The translations under genes and the position numbers were made by a program. A model generated the notes under the pieces. That model did no database searches. It was not told where the DNA came from and worked only from the letters and a program-made list of their open reading frames with translations. DNA of 64,000 nucleotides from Collimonas sp. OK607 (GTDB lineage: Bacteria; Pseudomonadota; Gammaproteobacteria; Burkholderiales; Burkholderiaceae_D): the NCBI RefSeq assembly GCF_900111995.1, contig NZ_FOKF01000001.1:288443-352442 (forward strand), given 5' to 3'. Positions 37,377 to 45,699 of this stretch are shown here, one piece after another. The stretch's first letter is position 1; each line of letters opens with the position of its first letter.

Positions 37377-39038
37377 TCAGATGACAAAAAATCCGTGGCT
37401 GCCGTCAGCGGCGAGTTGCGCCACCAAGCCGTATTCCCAGTCCAGATACGCCTGCATGGCGGCAACCGGATTGTCGGTGCCTTCGTAAGGGCGTCGATAA
37501 CGGTCGATGCGGGGCGAGGCCATTGCGGTTTCGCCTGCTTCCAACGGTAATCCGGCAGCAATCCAGGCCGCGGTCCCGCCTTCGAGTACAAACACTGGCT
37601 GGCTTGTAAGTTGTCGGACATCTCCGGCCGCGTAGCCGGCCAGCAGGCTGCTGCCGCAAGTCAGCACGTAGCGTTTGGCTGTAGCGGTCTGTTGCAATAT
37701 CGCAGCCAATTGCGAGCGTAGTGCGAAGCGGGCGCCGGTGGTATGCCGCTTGACGTAGTTGGCGCTGCTGGTGAAATCGAGCAGCACGGTGTCCTGCTTA
37801 TCTGATGCATCTGACGCATCTGACGTACCTTGCAGCCATTGCCACAGCTGTTGCGCTGTTACCGATTCGTACGGCGGCGCAGGCGGCAAAACTTGCGCGG
37901 GATTGCCTGTCTCGCTGAAATTTTCAGAGCGCAAACCATCCAGTACGTGGACCTCCCAGCCCATATGCGCCAACCACGACGCTGTCATGTTGGCACGCAC
38001 GCCATCATCGTCCACCAGCACGATACGGGCGCCGCGCACCGGCGCCACGTGGTCGGTTTCCTGCACCAGCTGGCCGCCCGGGGCCGAACTGAAACCGGGC
38101 AGGTGGCCGGCGGCATATTCTTCCGGGGCGCGTACATCCAGCCGATACGTGGTGCGGCCGGGTTCGCACTGCCATCGAGCCAAAGCCGCCAGGTCGGCAC
38201 GTCCAACCTTGGCGCGATCGGCAACCTGCCTGCCCGCCGCGACGGCCTGCGCACGATGTTCATTGCCGGCCGGATCTTGAGGATGATCTGAGTAGCGTCG
38301 GGTCTTACCTTGTTCCAGATGTTGTCCGGCCAGAGTCCATCCTATGGTGCCGTTGCGCAAGGCGCTGACGGGATTCGGAATGCCCGCATTGATTAGCGAC
38401 TGGCTGCCAATGATACTGCGCGTACGTCCGGCGCAATTGACGATGACCCGGGTTTCCGGGCGCGGCGCCAGCGCGCGTACACGCAACACCAGCTCGGCGC
38501 CGGGCACGCTGATACCGCCTGGAATGCTCATCGTGTTGTATTCTTCAAACCGGCGCGCATCGAGCACCACCACATCGGCGTCGGCATCGAGCAAAGCCTT
38601 GACCTCGGGCGCCGATAGCGACGGTGTGTGGCGTTTCGATTCCACCAGTTCGCCGAACGCTTTGCTGGGGGCATTGACGTCGCGGAAAATTTCGCCACCG
38701 GCGTCGCGCCAGCCTTGCAGGCCGCCGGCCAGTAAATGCACTGTGCCGTACCCGAGCTTGCGCAGGCGTTGCGCCGCGGTCAGCGCTAAACCTTCGCCGT
38801 CGTCGTACACCACGATGCTGATGTCGCGACGCGGAATGCGTGCATAAGCTTCCAGCTCGATACGTCCCAGCGGCAGGTTGGCGGCAAATAGCGGGTGGGC
38901 CTCGGCGAACGGCGCTTCCTCGCGCACATCCAGCAATGCCAGTTCCTTGCGTTCTAGCAGCGCGGCATGAATCTGCTGGAATGTACGTGTAGTAAAAGCT
39001 GAGCCGGTGCCGCGGGTAGTGTCGACGGCGATGGTCAT
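37377..39038 (-). CDS. Four-domain rhodanese-type sulfurtransferase
   Basis: 553 residues containing four rhodanese modules in tandem. Domains 2 and 4 keep an active-site cysteine (VNCAGRTRS and LTCGSS), while the equivalent loops of domains 1 and 3 carry aspartate (VVYDDGEG and VLVDDDGV), so they are probably structural. Around residue 265 a polar linker (YSDHPQDPAGNEHRAQ) joins the halves. The ATG overlaps the cysteine dioxygenase stop by four bases. In the cell it may handle sulfane sulfur or sulfite produced from cysteine sulfinate. An apparent repeat of SDASD near residue 412 is a low-complexity linker. Confidence 0.88.
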   Translation of the reverse strand: MTIAVDTTRGTGSAFTTRTFQQIHAALLERKELALLDVREEAPFAEAHPLFAANLPLGRIELEAYARIPRRDISIVVYDDGEGLALTAAQRLRKLGYGTVHLLAGGLQGWRDAGGEIFRDVNAPSKAFGELVESKRHTPSLSAPEVKALLDADADVVVLDARRFEEYNTMSIPGGISVPGAELVLRVRALAPRPETRVIVNCAGRTRSIIGSQSLINAGIPNPVSALRNGTIGWTLAGQHLEQGKTRRYSDHPQDPAGNEHRAQAVAAGRQVADRAKVGRADLAALARWQCEPGRTTYRLDVRAPEEYAAGHLPGFSSAPGGQLVQETDHVAPVRGARIVLVDDDGVRANMTASWLAHMGWEVHVLDGLRSENFSETGNPAQVLPPAPPYESVTAQQLWQWLQGTSDASDASDKQDTVLLDFTSSANYVKRHTTGARFALRSQLAAILQQTATAKRYVLTCGSSLLAGYAAGDVRQLTSQPVFVLEGGTAAWIAAGLPLEAGETAMASPRIDRYRRPYEGTDNPVAAMQAYLDWEYGLVAQLAADGSHGFFVI

Positions 39039-39643
39039 GAGGTCTTCAATTCTTTGGAACGGTCCCAGATATTCGGCAAATGGGTGTTGGAGTAACCGGA
39101 GATAAAGGTTTTGCTGGCGCCGTCTTCGGTATACACCGAGCGTTGTACCGCGCCTATGTTGGCGCCATACACATGGATGCTGATCGAGGCACTGTCGGCA
39201 AACGCATTGCGCACCTTATGGATGTCGCCGACGCTCGGCGATACTGCCTCGACCGTGCCCGGCGTCAACTTGAGCTCTGCGCCGTCCACCTGCAATCGGC
39301 CGTCGGCTGTGTGCTTATAGGCTTGCGCAAACTCGGCGCCGCGCAGCATGCCGATCAAGCCCCATACCGTATGGTCGTGAATCGGCGTTGCCTGGCCCGG
39401 GCCCCAGACAAAGCTTACGATGGAAAAGCGTTCGGCTGAATCGGCATGCAGCAGATATTGCTGATAGCGCTCTGGCTGCGCCTGGGCGTAGGCAGCCGGC
39501 AGCCAGTCGTCAATTGCGACCAGTTGCTGTAGCAAGGCGCCGCCGTCGCGCAGGATCTGCGCTTCCGACGGCTTGCGCTCTAGCAGTGCAGCGAACGCGG
39601 TCACAAAGCTGCGGAGCCGGTCGGAATTTTGTGCAGGAGGCAT
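39035..39643 (-). CDS. Cysteine dioxygenase type I
   Basis: 202 residues, a cupin. Iron ligands lie in TPIHDHTVWG (two histidines) and in DIHKVRNAF (third histidine), and YGANIGAVQRSVY follows. It oxidises L-cysteine to cysteine sulfinate, using Fe(II) and O2; 3-mercaptopropionate dioxygenase activity is possible, since bacterial members with arginine-rich pockets may prefer it. It is first in a two-gene operon with the four-domain rhodanese, coupled by ATGA overlap. This pairing is recurrent in betaproteobacteria as far as I recall. Confidence 0.88.
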   Translation of the reverse strand: MPPAQNSDRLRSFVTAFAALLERKPSEAQILRDGGALLQQLVAIDDWLPAAYAQAQPERYQQYLLHADSAERFSIVSFVWGPGQATPIHDHTVWGLIGMLRGAEFAQAYKHTADGRLQVDGAELKLTPGTVEAVSPSVGDIHKVRNAFADSASISIHVYGANIGAVQRSVYTEDGASKTFISGYSNTHLPNIWDRSKELKTS

Positions 39644-39676
39644 GTGTTTTCTGGTCAGGTCGATTGCTGCGCAAAC

Positions 39677-39715
39677 GGTCCGGTTTGATGGGAACTGGTT
39701 CCATCAAACCGGACC
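39677..39715. terminator. Long perfect hairpin upstream of the cysteine dioxygenase gene
   Basis: GGTCCGGTTTGATGG pairs perfectly with CCATCAAACCGGACC, 15 base pairs around a nine-base loop. It lies between the end of the upstream COG4705 gene and the start of the dioxygenase gene, both on the minus strand. No T-run follows on the minus strand, so it may be a Rho-aided terminator or an mRNA 5'-leader structure; an operator is also possible. Confidence 0.55.
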
Positions 39716-39743
39716 TCTACAGCAATTCTAACGCCTCCCGCCG

Positions 39744-40502
39744 TCAATGACCTTGTGTAGCGGGCTTTTGCCGGAAAAACAATATGCAGGTCAGGATGAA
39801 TGCGAACAGCGCGGCAGATGCAGAATAGCGGCTTAGCGCCATGCCGCCGGCGTTCAGCGGTTTATCCAGGAAATCGCCGACGACAGCGCCAAGCGGGCGG
39901 GTCAGAATGAATGCGGCCCAGAATAACGCGGTGCGCGATATGGCGGTCCGGTAATAGGCAACAACCAGTACTGCCAGCAGGGAGCCGAAAACCAGCGCGG
40001 CGCCGGTATAGCCAAGGCCGGCGGTATCAGCCGTCCAGTCGCCCAGTGCGGTACCCAAGGTTTGGGAAAACATGATGGTCAGCCAATAGAACATTTCGGC
40101 CTTGGGCGAGTTGACGGTGTCGACCGAGATCGAACCGAGCGAACGATACCAGATTGCCAAAGAGCCGATCAACAAGATGAACAACAGCGTACTTCCGCCG
40201 GCATAGCCGATGCCAAGCGAACGGTCTGCGAAATCGGCCAGGGTGGTCCCGACTGTCGTGGTGGCAATGATGGTTGCCCAATACAGAGCCGGATGAAATT
40301 TCTTCGCTTTGATCTGGGCAAACACGGCGACCAGAAAGATCGCGGCGAAAATGACGGTCGCCACGAGGTAACCGAGGTTCATCGACATGGACACGGCGTC
40401 GCCACCGGTTTCGCCCAGTGTCGTAGCGGCTATCTTGATTACCCAGAAGATCAAAGTTACTTCTGGAACCTTGCTCAAACGATGTGCGGTTGTCGAATTC
40501 AT
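39744..40502 (-). CDS. COG4705-type multi-pass membrane protein, copy 2
   Basis: 252 residues, about eight transmembrane helices. Four internal repeats carry a small-residue/Asp signature: TTLGETGGDAVS, TTVGTTLADFADRSLGIGY, TLGTALGDWTADTAGLGY and PLGAVVGDFLDKPLNAGG. Each is followed by a hydrophobic helix and an aromatic FYW or LFW start of the next hairpin. Conserved acidic residues inside membrane helices suggest a cation transporter, but the family is uncharacterised. It is 36 bases downstream of its paralogue. Confidence 0.82.
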   Translation of the reverse strand: MNSTTAHRLSKVPEVTLIFWVIKIAATTLGETGGDAVSMSMNLGYLVATVIFAAIFLVAVFAQIKAKKFHPALYWATIIATTTVGTTLADFADRSLGIGYAGGSTLLFILLIGSLAIWYRSLGSISVDTVNSPKAEMFYWLTIMFSQTLGTALGDWTADTAGLGYTGAALVFGSLLAVLVVAYYRTAISRTALFWAAFILTRPLGAVVGDFLDKPLNAGGMALSRYSASAALFAFILTCILFFRQKPATQGH

Positions 40503-40538
40503 GTGAGTTCCTTTGCCAGTGTTAAATCTGCTGCCGAT

Positions 40539-41315
40539 TCAAGCTTGCTGCTCCAGGCGCTTGGGAGCGACCGAGAGATAAATTACCATGCCTACAATCA
40601 TCGCCAGAAAAACGATGCTGGTTTCGATGGTCCCTAGTCCAAGACCGCCATTGCTTGCGGGCTGCGACAAAAGGTCGCCGCATGAGGCGCCGAAAGGGCG
40701 CGTCAGCACATAGGCGATCCAGAAACAAGCTACTGCGTCGGCCTTGAAAACATGGCGACAAACCGCGACGGCGGCGATCAGACCACCAAACAACAGGGCG
40801 GAATTGGCGTAGCCGAGGTTCAAACCCTCCGCCATCCAGTCGCCGGCTGCGGTACCCAGGGCGAAAGTGAATAGGATCGCGACCCAGTAAAACAGTTCAC
40901 GCTTGAAACTGTCTATTGCTTGAATGGAAAGAGTCTTTTCCTGTGCATACCAAATGGTAAACGTGGCTGTCAGGGCGACGCTGAACAGGGCAGTCGATGC
41001 TGCCAGCGGTACTGCCAGGTGGTCGCTCAGGTTGTCGGTAATCAGGGTGCCGAATACACTGACGAAAACAATCGTAACCCAGTAGAGCGAGGGTACATAG
41101 CGCCGGGCGCGCATCTGGAAAAAAAGCGCTATGGCGAACAGCATGCCCATCAGCGCGGTGGTAACGGTCAAGCCGAAATGCAGATTGGCATTGAGGAAAT
41201 CAGCGGCTGTCTCGCCGACCGTGGTGGACATCATCTTGATGATCCAGAACAGCACGGTGATTTGCGGCACCTTGTTCAGCCATTGTCTTGCGGATATGTC
41301 GGACGATGTGTTCAC
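40539..41315 (-). CDS. COG4705-type multi-pass membrane protein, copy 1
   Basis: 258 residues from a GTG start, preferred because GAGG lies six bases upstream and because VNTSSDISARQWLNKVPQ then lines up with the paralogue's MNSTTAHRLSKVPE; an ATG start at 41387 would add 24 residues. The same four-repeat plan is present: TTVGETAADFLNANLHFG, GTLITDNLSDHLAVP, ALGTAAGDWMAEGLNLGY and PFGASCGDLLSQPASNGG. Acidic residues in the repeats are mostly kept. Together with copy 2 it forms a tandem pair that may be a heterodimer. Confidence 0.82.
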   Translation of the reverse strand: MNTSSDISARQWLNKVPQITVLFWIIKMMSTTVGETAADFLNANLHFGLTVTTALMGMLFAIALFFQMRARRYVPSLYWVTIVFVSVFGTLITDNLSDHLAVPLAASTALFSVALTATFTIWYAQEKTLSIQAIDSFKRELFYWVAILFTFALGTAAGDWMAEGLNLGYANSALLFGGLIAAVAVCRHVFKADAVACFWIAYVLTRPFGASCGDLLSQPASNGGLGLGTIETSIVFLAMIVGMVIYLSVAPKRLEQQA

Positions 41316-41399
41316 GGCAGCCTCGGAAGCGGATGGATAAAATGAAACGCTGCCGACAGTCTGGATACCGAAACTTAGCTCAGCCATAGCATGGTATTT

Positions 41400-42062
41400 C
41401 TACATTGCCAAGTCCCCACCGTTGCGGTTCCGGGAGAGTATCTTGATCACTTCGTCATCTTCGACCTGCGGATAGTGTCGATAGAATTGCTGAACCGCAA
41501 AGAAATTTGTGGAGGAATGGAGGCAGCACACTTTGTCGGCTAACGGCCTGATTTGTTCGAGGCTCTCGGATGCCGCCACCGGCACCGCGCAGATCAGCTC
41601 GGCGGGGTTTTTTTTCCGAATTGCATGTAACGCGGCGATCATGGTAGCCCCGGTCGCCACTCCGTCGTCAACGATAATGGCAGTACGATCAGAGGGGGAA
41701 ATCGCCTGCCTGAACGGTGTAAATCGCATGCGACGTTGTCTCAGCGCCTGGAGTTGCCGCGATTTTTCTTCTTCCAGATAGTTTTTAGTTTCACCAAACT
41801 CTTCGGAAAAAGGAAGCGTATAAGTCCAGCCTGATTCGTCGATGGCGCCGATTGCGCGCTCCGGATTCAAGGGCGCGCCGAGTTTATGCACCAATACGAT
41901 ATCAAGTTCTCCAAGCAGCAAATCGGCTACCACTTTTCCCATGGGGACTGCGCCGCGGGGGATGGCAAGTATCAATGGCTGGCGCCCCTTGTATTCAAGT
42001 AAATGAAAAGCAAGGATTTCCGCCGCTTCTATCCGATTTGCAAAAATATGCGGTCTGTCCAT
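41400..42062 (-). CDS. Phosphoribosyltransferase-family protein
   Basis: 220 residues. It has LAIPRGAVPMGKVVADLL and the PRPP-binding loop AIIVDDGVATGATMIAAL, the signature of type I phosphoribosyltransferases; it lacks a purine-specific hood and belongs to the predicted group often fused to or next to hydrolases of the dienelactone type. EKSRQLQALRQRRMRF in the middle is a basic helix. Substrate unknown. It lies 84 bases upstream of COG4705 copy 1. Confidence 0.85.
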   Translation of the reverse strand: MDRPHIFANRIEAAEILAFHLLEYKGRQPLILAIPRGAVPMGKVVADLLLGELDIVLVHKLGAPLNPERAIGAIDESGWTYTLPFSEEFGETKNYLEEEKSRQLQALRQRRMRFTPFRQAISPSDRTAIIVDDGVATGATMIAALHAIRKKNPAELICAVPVAASESLEQIRPLADKVCCLHSSTNFFAVQQFYRHYPQVEDDEVIKILSRNRNGGDLAM

Positions 42063-42126
42063 TTTTCATCCAATACATGGGCTTTATCCCAATTAAAGAA
42101 TATGAAAAATATTGGGAAAATGCCAG

Positions 42127-43545
42127 TTATGCATGTCGTGCAGGATCGGCCTGCGCGGCCCTCGCGGCGCCGCTGATCGAGGCGGTCGAGGGCAGGAGGG
42201 TGAGTGCCACCGTCAGGCCGGGGTGATTGTCGGTCAATGTGAGGATGCCGCCTTGCAGCTTGGCGACGGCAGCTACCAGACTCAGCCCCAATCCCACTCC
42301 AGGCGTACCGCGGCTGGTGTCGCCTCGATAGAAGCGTTCAAGCACTTTCGGCTTTTCGGCGTCGGCGATGCCGGGGCCGTCGTCCGAAACTGCGATCCGG
42401 ATTGTGCCATCCGGGCAGCGCGAGGTCTCGACGCTGATTTTGCCGTTGTCTTGTGCATACTTGAGCGCATTGTCGACAAGATTTGCAATTGCCTGCGCAA
42501 TCAGTAGCGGATCGCCGGGTATTACCAGTGGCCCTGACGATACAACGGACAGCGCACGTCCTTGCAACTCTGCCAACGGCTGATAGAATTCCGCCACTTC
42601 GCTTGCTACATTGGCTACATCGACTTCGACGAAACCTGCACGGCGCGCGCCACTATCGATTTCCGCCAGCCGCAACAGGGCGTTGAAGATATCAATGACA
42701 CGGTCGACATCGCCTATGGCGCTGTCGATCTCATTGAAGGTCTGCTCCGGGCCAGGCCGGGTCAATGCCAATTCTTCCAGGCGCGCGCGCAGTTCCGCCA
42801 ACGGCGTACGCAAGTCATGTGCAATCGCGTTGGAGACATTGCGGACGCCGCCAATCAATTGCTCGATCTGGTCCAGCATGCGGTTTTCTGTCTCGACCAG
42901 GGTATTGAGCTCATTCTCGCCGCCGTAGGCCGGTAGCCGGTGTGAAAAATCTCCTTGCATGATGGCCGACGCCGCCAGGTTGATGTCGCCGACCTTGGAC
43001 AGGAGGGTGCGGCGAATCAGCCGGCCTCCCGCCACGCCCAGCAACAGAATGATGCCGATGGCGGATAGCAGGCCATACAGGAATAGATTCTCCAGCCGGC
43101 GATATTTGGCTACATCGTTTGCGACCAGCAGGTGATAGCCGCCAGGCAGTTCGGTGTGCAACAGGCTGACACGGATCGAGCGGCCGGCGACGTCGATCGC
43201 GACGGTCTGCGGTCCTGGCAGATCGGTGACTTCGCGCGGCCACACCGGCAGGTTGCCGGCCAGGCGCGTGAGGGAGGCGTCCGCCAGCAGCACAAGATCT
43301 TGCGCGCCGGCCGGCTGTGTTCCGACTTGCACGTTGATGGCGGATGTCAGCGCAGCCACGCCTTGCATGTTGAAAACGTTGACCAGCCTGTGCGTATCGG
43401 ATTGCAGCAGGCGGGCGCGGTCTTCTTCCACCGTTTCATGCCAGGTATACCAGAGCGGCGATGCGAAAAATGCCAGCGCTGCCAGGCTCGCTGCGACAAA
43501 GCTGAACGCCACGGAGCGCGCCGAAAAGCGCAAAGAATTAATCAT
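42127..43545 (-). CDS. Sensor histidine kinase of an efflux-linked two-component system
   Basis: 472 residues. The start MINSLRFSARSVAF overlaps the response-regulator stop by eight bases, which is why the longer frame is not used. Two transmembrane helices (about residues 12-30 and 150-170) flank a periplasmic sensor domain with HETVEEDRARLL at its start. A HAMP domain follows, then the H box NAIAHDLRTPLAELRARLE, N box IANLVDNALKYA, G1 SDDGPGIAD and G2 GVGLGLSLVAAV. It phosphorylates the regulator encoded just upstream. The signal is unknown; envelope stress or pump substrates are likely given the operon. Confidence 0.9.
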   Translation of the reverse strand: MINSLRFSARSVAFSFVAASLAALAFFASPLWYTWHETVEEDRARLLQSDTHRLVNVFNMQGVAALTSAINVQVGTQPAGAQDLVLLADASLTRLAGNLPVWPREVTDLPGPQTVAIDVAGRSIRVSLLHTELPGGYHLLVANDVAKYRRLENLFLYGLLSAIGIILLLGVAGGRLIRRTLLSKVGDINLAASAIMQGDFSHRLPAYGGENELNTLVETENRMLDQIEQLIGGVRNVSNAIAHDLRTPLAELRARLEELALTRPGPEQTFNEIDSAIGDVDRVIDIFNALLRLAEIDSGARRAGFVEVDVANVASEVAEFYQPLAELQGRALSVVSSGPLVIPGDPLLIAQAIANLVDNALKYAQDNGKISVETSRCPDGTIRIAVSDDGPGIADAEKPKVLERFYRGDTSRGTPGVGLGLSLVAAVAKLQGGILTLTDNHPGLTVALTLLPSTASISGAARAAQADPARHA

Positions 43546-44218
43546 CGGCGGTAAGCATGTAGCCGGCGTTGCGGATAGTGCGCAGCAGCAGCCGTTCGGT
43601 ACCGGCGTCGATTTTCTGGCGCAGCTTGCTGACGTGGACGTCGACGACATTGGTCTGCGGATCGAAACGATAATCCCACACGTTTTCCAGCAACATGGTG
43701 CGCGTCACTACCTGGTTCGCATGGCGCATCAGGTATTCGAGCAGCTTGAATTCGCGCGGCTGCAGTGCAACCGTCTTGCCGGCACGTGTCACCTTGTGCG
43801 AAAGCAGATCCATGGACAGGTCATCGACGGTCAGTGTTGTCTCGGAGCGCGTGTCTTGCGAGCGGCGCAGCAATGCATCGAGCCGCGCCAGCAGTTCGCC
43901 GAAGGCAAACGGCTTGACCAGGTAGTCGTCGCCACCGCTTTTGAGGCCGCGGATCCGGTCATCAACCTCGGAAAGGGCGCTCAAGATCAGGATCGGGGTC
44001 TTGTTGCCGGTAGCGCGCAACGCTTCGATGATGGCCAGGCCATCGATGCCGCCTGGCAGCATGCGGTCCATGATGATGGCGTCGTAGGGCTCGCTGGCGG
44101 CAAGGAACATGCCGTCGCGGCCGTTATCGGCGTGATCGGCCGTATGCCCGGATTCGCTCAGTCCCTTCTTCAGGAACAGAGCTACGCGCTCGTTGTCTTC
44201 GACGATCAAGAGTTTCAT
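43538..44218 (-). CDS. OmpR-family response regulator
   Basis: 226 residues. The receiver domain has EDNER, the phospho-aspartate in DAIIMDRMLPGGIDG, and K in LVKPFAFGELLARLDALLRR. The C-terminal winged helix has LQPREFKLLEYLMRHANQVVTRTMLLENVW and VDVHVSKLRQKID. It begins eight bases after the outer-membrane factor stop and overlaps the kinase start, so pump and regulators form one operon and can self-regulate. Confidence 0.93.
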   Translation of the reverse strand: MKLLIVEDNERVALFLKKGLSESGHTADHADNGRDGMFLAASEPYDAIIMDRMLPGGIDGLAIIEALRATGNKTPILILSALSEVDDRIRGLKSGGDDYLVKPFAFGELLARLDALLRRSQDTRSETTLTVDDLSMDLLSHKVTRAGKTVALQPREFKLLEYLMRHANQVVTRTMLLENVWDYRFDPQTNVVDVHVSKLRQKIDAGTERLLLRTIRNAGYMLTADD

Positions 44219-44226
44219 GGCGGCTA

Positions 44227-45699
44227 TTATCCTGCTTTTAGCGTCGGACTGTCGGCGCTCCTTGCTGTATCACCCGTGTGCTGCAGCCAGCCGCCGCCCA
44301 GCGCGCGGTACAGGTCGACCAGGCTGGTCAAACGATTCAGGCGCGCTGTGATCAGGGCTTGCTGCGCGGCGTAGAGGTCGGTTTGTGCGGTCAGCACATT
44401 CAGGTAGCTGTCGCTGCCATTAGTGTAAAGCATGTTTGCCAGCTCGAATCGGCGCTGCTGGGCTGCCGTATACCGTTGCTGCGCCGCCAGTTGGTCGTCA
44501 TAGGTGCCGCGTGCCGCCAGGCCGTCCGCTACTTCGCGGAAAGCGGTCTGGACGGTTTTTTCGTACTGCGCGATGCCGATATCCTTTTGGATCCGCGCCA
44601 CATCCAGGTTGGCCTGGTTGGCGCCGGCATTGAATATCGGCAAGGTCAGCGACGGGATGAAGGACCAGGCGCTGGAGCCGGCCGCAAACAATCCGCCCAG
44701 GGTTGCGCTGGCCGTGCCCAAGTTGCCAGTCAATGCGATGCGCGGGAAAAATGCGGCACGGGCGGCGCCGATGTTTGCATTTTCCGAACGCAAGATGGCC
44801 TCTGCCTGCAAGACGTCTGGACGCCGTTGCAGCAAATCTGAAGGCAGCCCGGCGGGGATGTCCGCCAGGATCGGCTGGGCGTCCAGCGTGACTGCTTGCG
44901 GCAGGTCGCGCGGTAAAGGCTGGCCGACCAGGAGCACCAAGGCGTTTTCGGCTTGCGCCCGCAAGCGGAGCTGGGCTGAGTAATTGACCTGGGCCTGTTC
45001 GACAGTGGTTTGCGATAGTCGCAAATCCAGTTCCGACGCGGTGCCTGTATCGAACTGCAATTTCACGATCTTGTACGACGCCTGCGCGGTCTGCAGGGTG
45101 CCCTGGGTCAACGCCAGCTGTTCGTCGTAAGCCAGGGTACTGAGATATTGATCGGCGACTTGGGAAACCAATAATATTTCCGCAGCCTGGCGTGTGTGGG
45201 CGCTGGCCAGATACTGTTCCAGAGCAGCGTTCGACAAGCTGCGCAAGCGGCCGAAGAAATCGATTTCCCATGAGGCGGACAGACCTACCGAATAATCATG
45301 AGAGATTGTGGGGTTGTGACTGGATGAGACGCTCGCCGGCGTGCCCGAATCCGAGCCACCGGCATTGCCGCTAATCTGCGGGAACAGCGACGCGCGCTGG
45401 ATCTGGTATTGGGCCCGGACTTTTTCAACGTTCAGCACCGCGACGCGCAAGTCCCGGTTGTTCTGCAGCGCCAGCTCGACCAGCCGTTGCAGGCCCGGAT
45501 CAGGAAAGAAGTTACGCCAGCCGATATCCGCCGCCGGCAAGGTTGTGCTGCCTGGTTTGGCAGCAGGATCCTGATAGGCCGGGCCGGCAGGGAAGGTGCC
45601 GGCCACCGGCAGTGTCGGGCGTTGGTATACCGGTTGCAGCGAGCAGCCGGCGATGAAAGTCAGCAAAACTGCGCCGGTGGCATATTTATATAACATCAT
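44227..45699 (-). CDS. Outer-membrane efflux lipoprotein, OprM/NodT type
   Basis: About 490 residues. The start [19 protein letters not shown], with the lipobox cysteine, is preceded by AAGGAC and overlaps the end of the pump gene by 14 bases; a longer upstream frame has no family support. Two repeats typical of the TolC/OprM fold are seen, with [23 protein letters not shown] in the first half, [37 protein letters not shown] at the repeat junction, and [42 protein letters not shown] in the second. It forms the outer-membrane channel of the tripartite pump. Confidence 0.92.
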   Translation of the reverse strand: MMLYKYATGAVLLTFIAGCSLQPVYQRPTLPVAGTFPAGPAYQDPAAKPGSTTLPAADIGWRNFFPDPGLQRLVELALQNNRDLRVAVLNVEKVRAQYQIQRASLFPQISGNAGGSDSGTPASVSSSHNPTISHDYSVGLSASWEIDFFGRLRSLSNAALEQYLASAHTRQAAEILLVSQVADQYLSTLAYDEQLALTQGTLQTAQASYKIVKLQFDTGTASELDLRLSQTTVEQAQVNYSAQLRLRAQAENALVLLVGQPLPRDLPQAVTLDAQPILADIPAGLPSDLLQRRPDVLQAEAILRSENANIGAARAAFFPRIALTGNLGTASATLGGLFAAGSSAWSFIPSLTLPIFNAGANQANLDVARIQKDIGIAQYEKTVQTAFREVADGLAARGTYDDQLAAQQRYTAAQQRRFELANMLYTNGSDSYLNVLTAQTDLYAAQQALITARLNRLTSLVDLYRALGGGWLQHTGDTARSADSPTLKAG

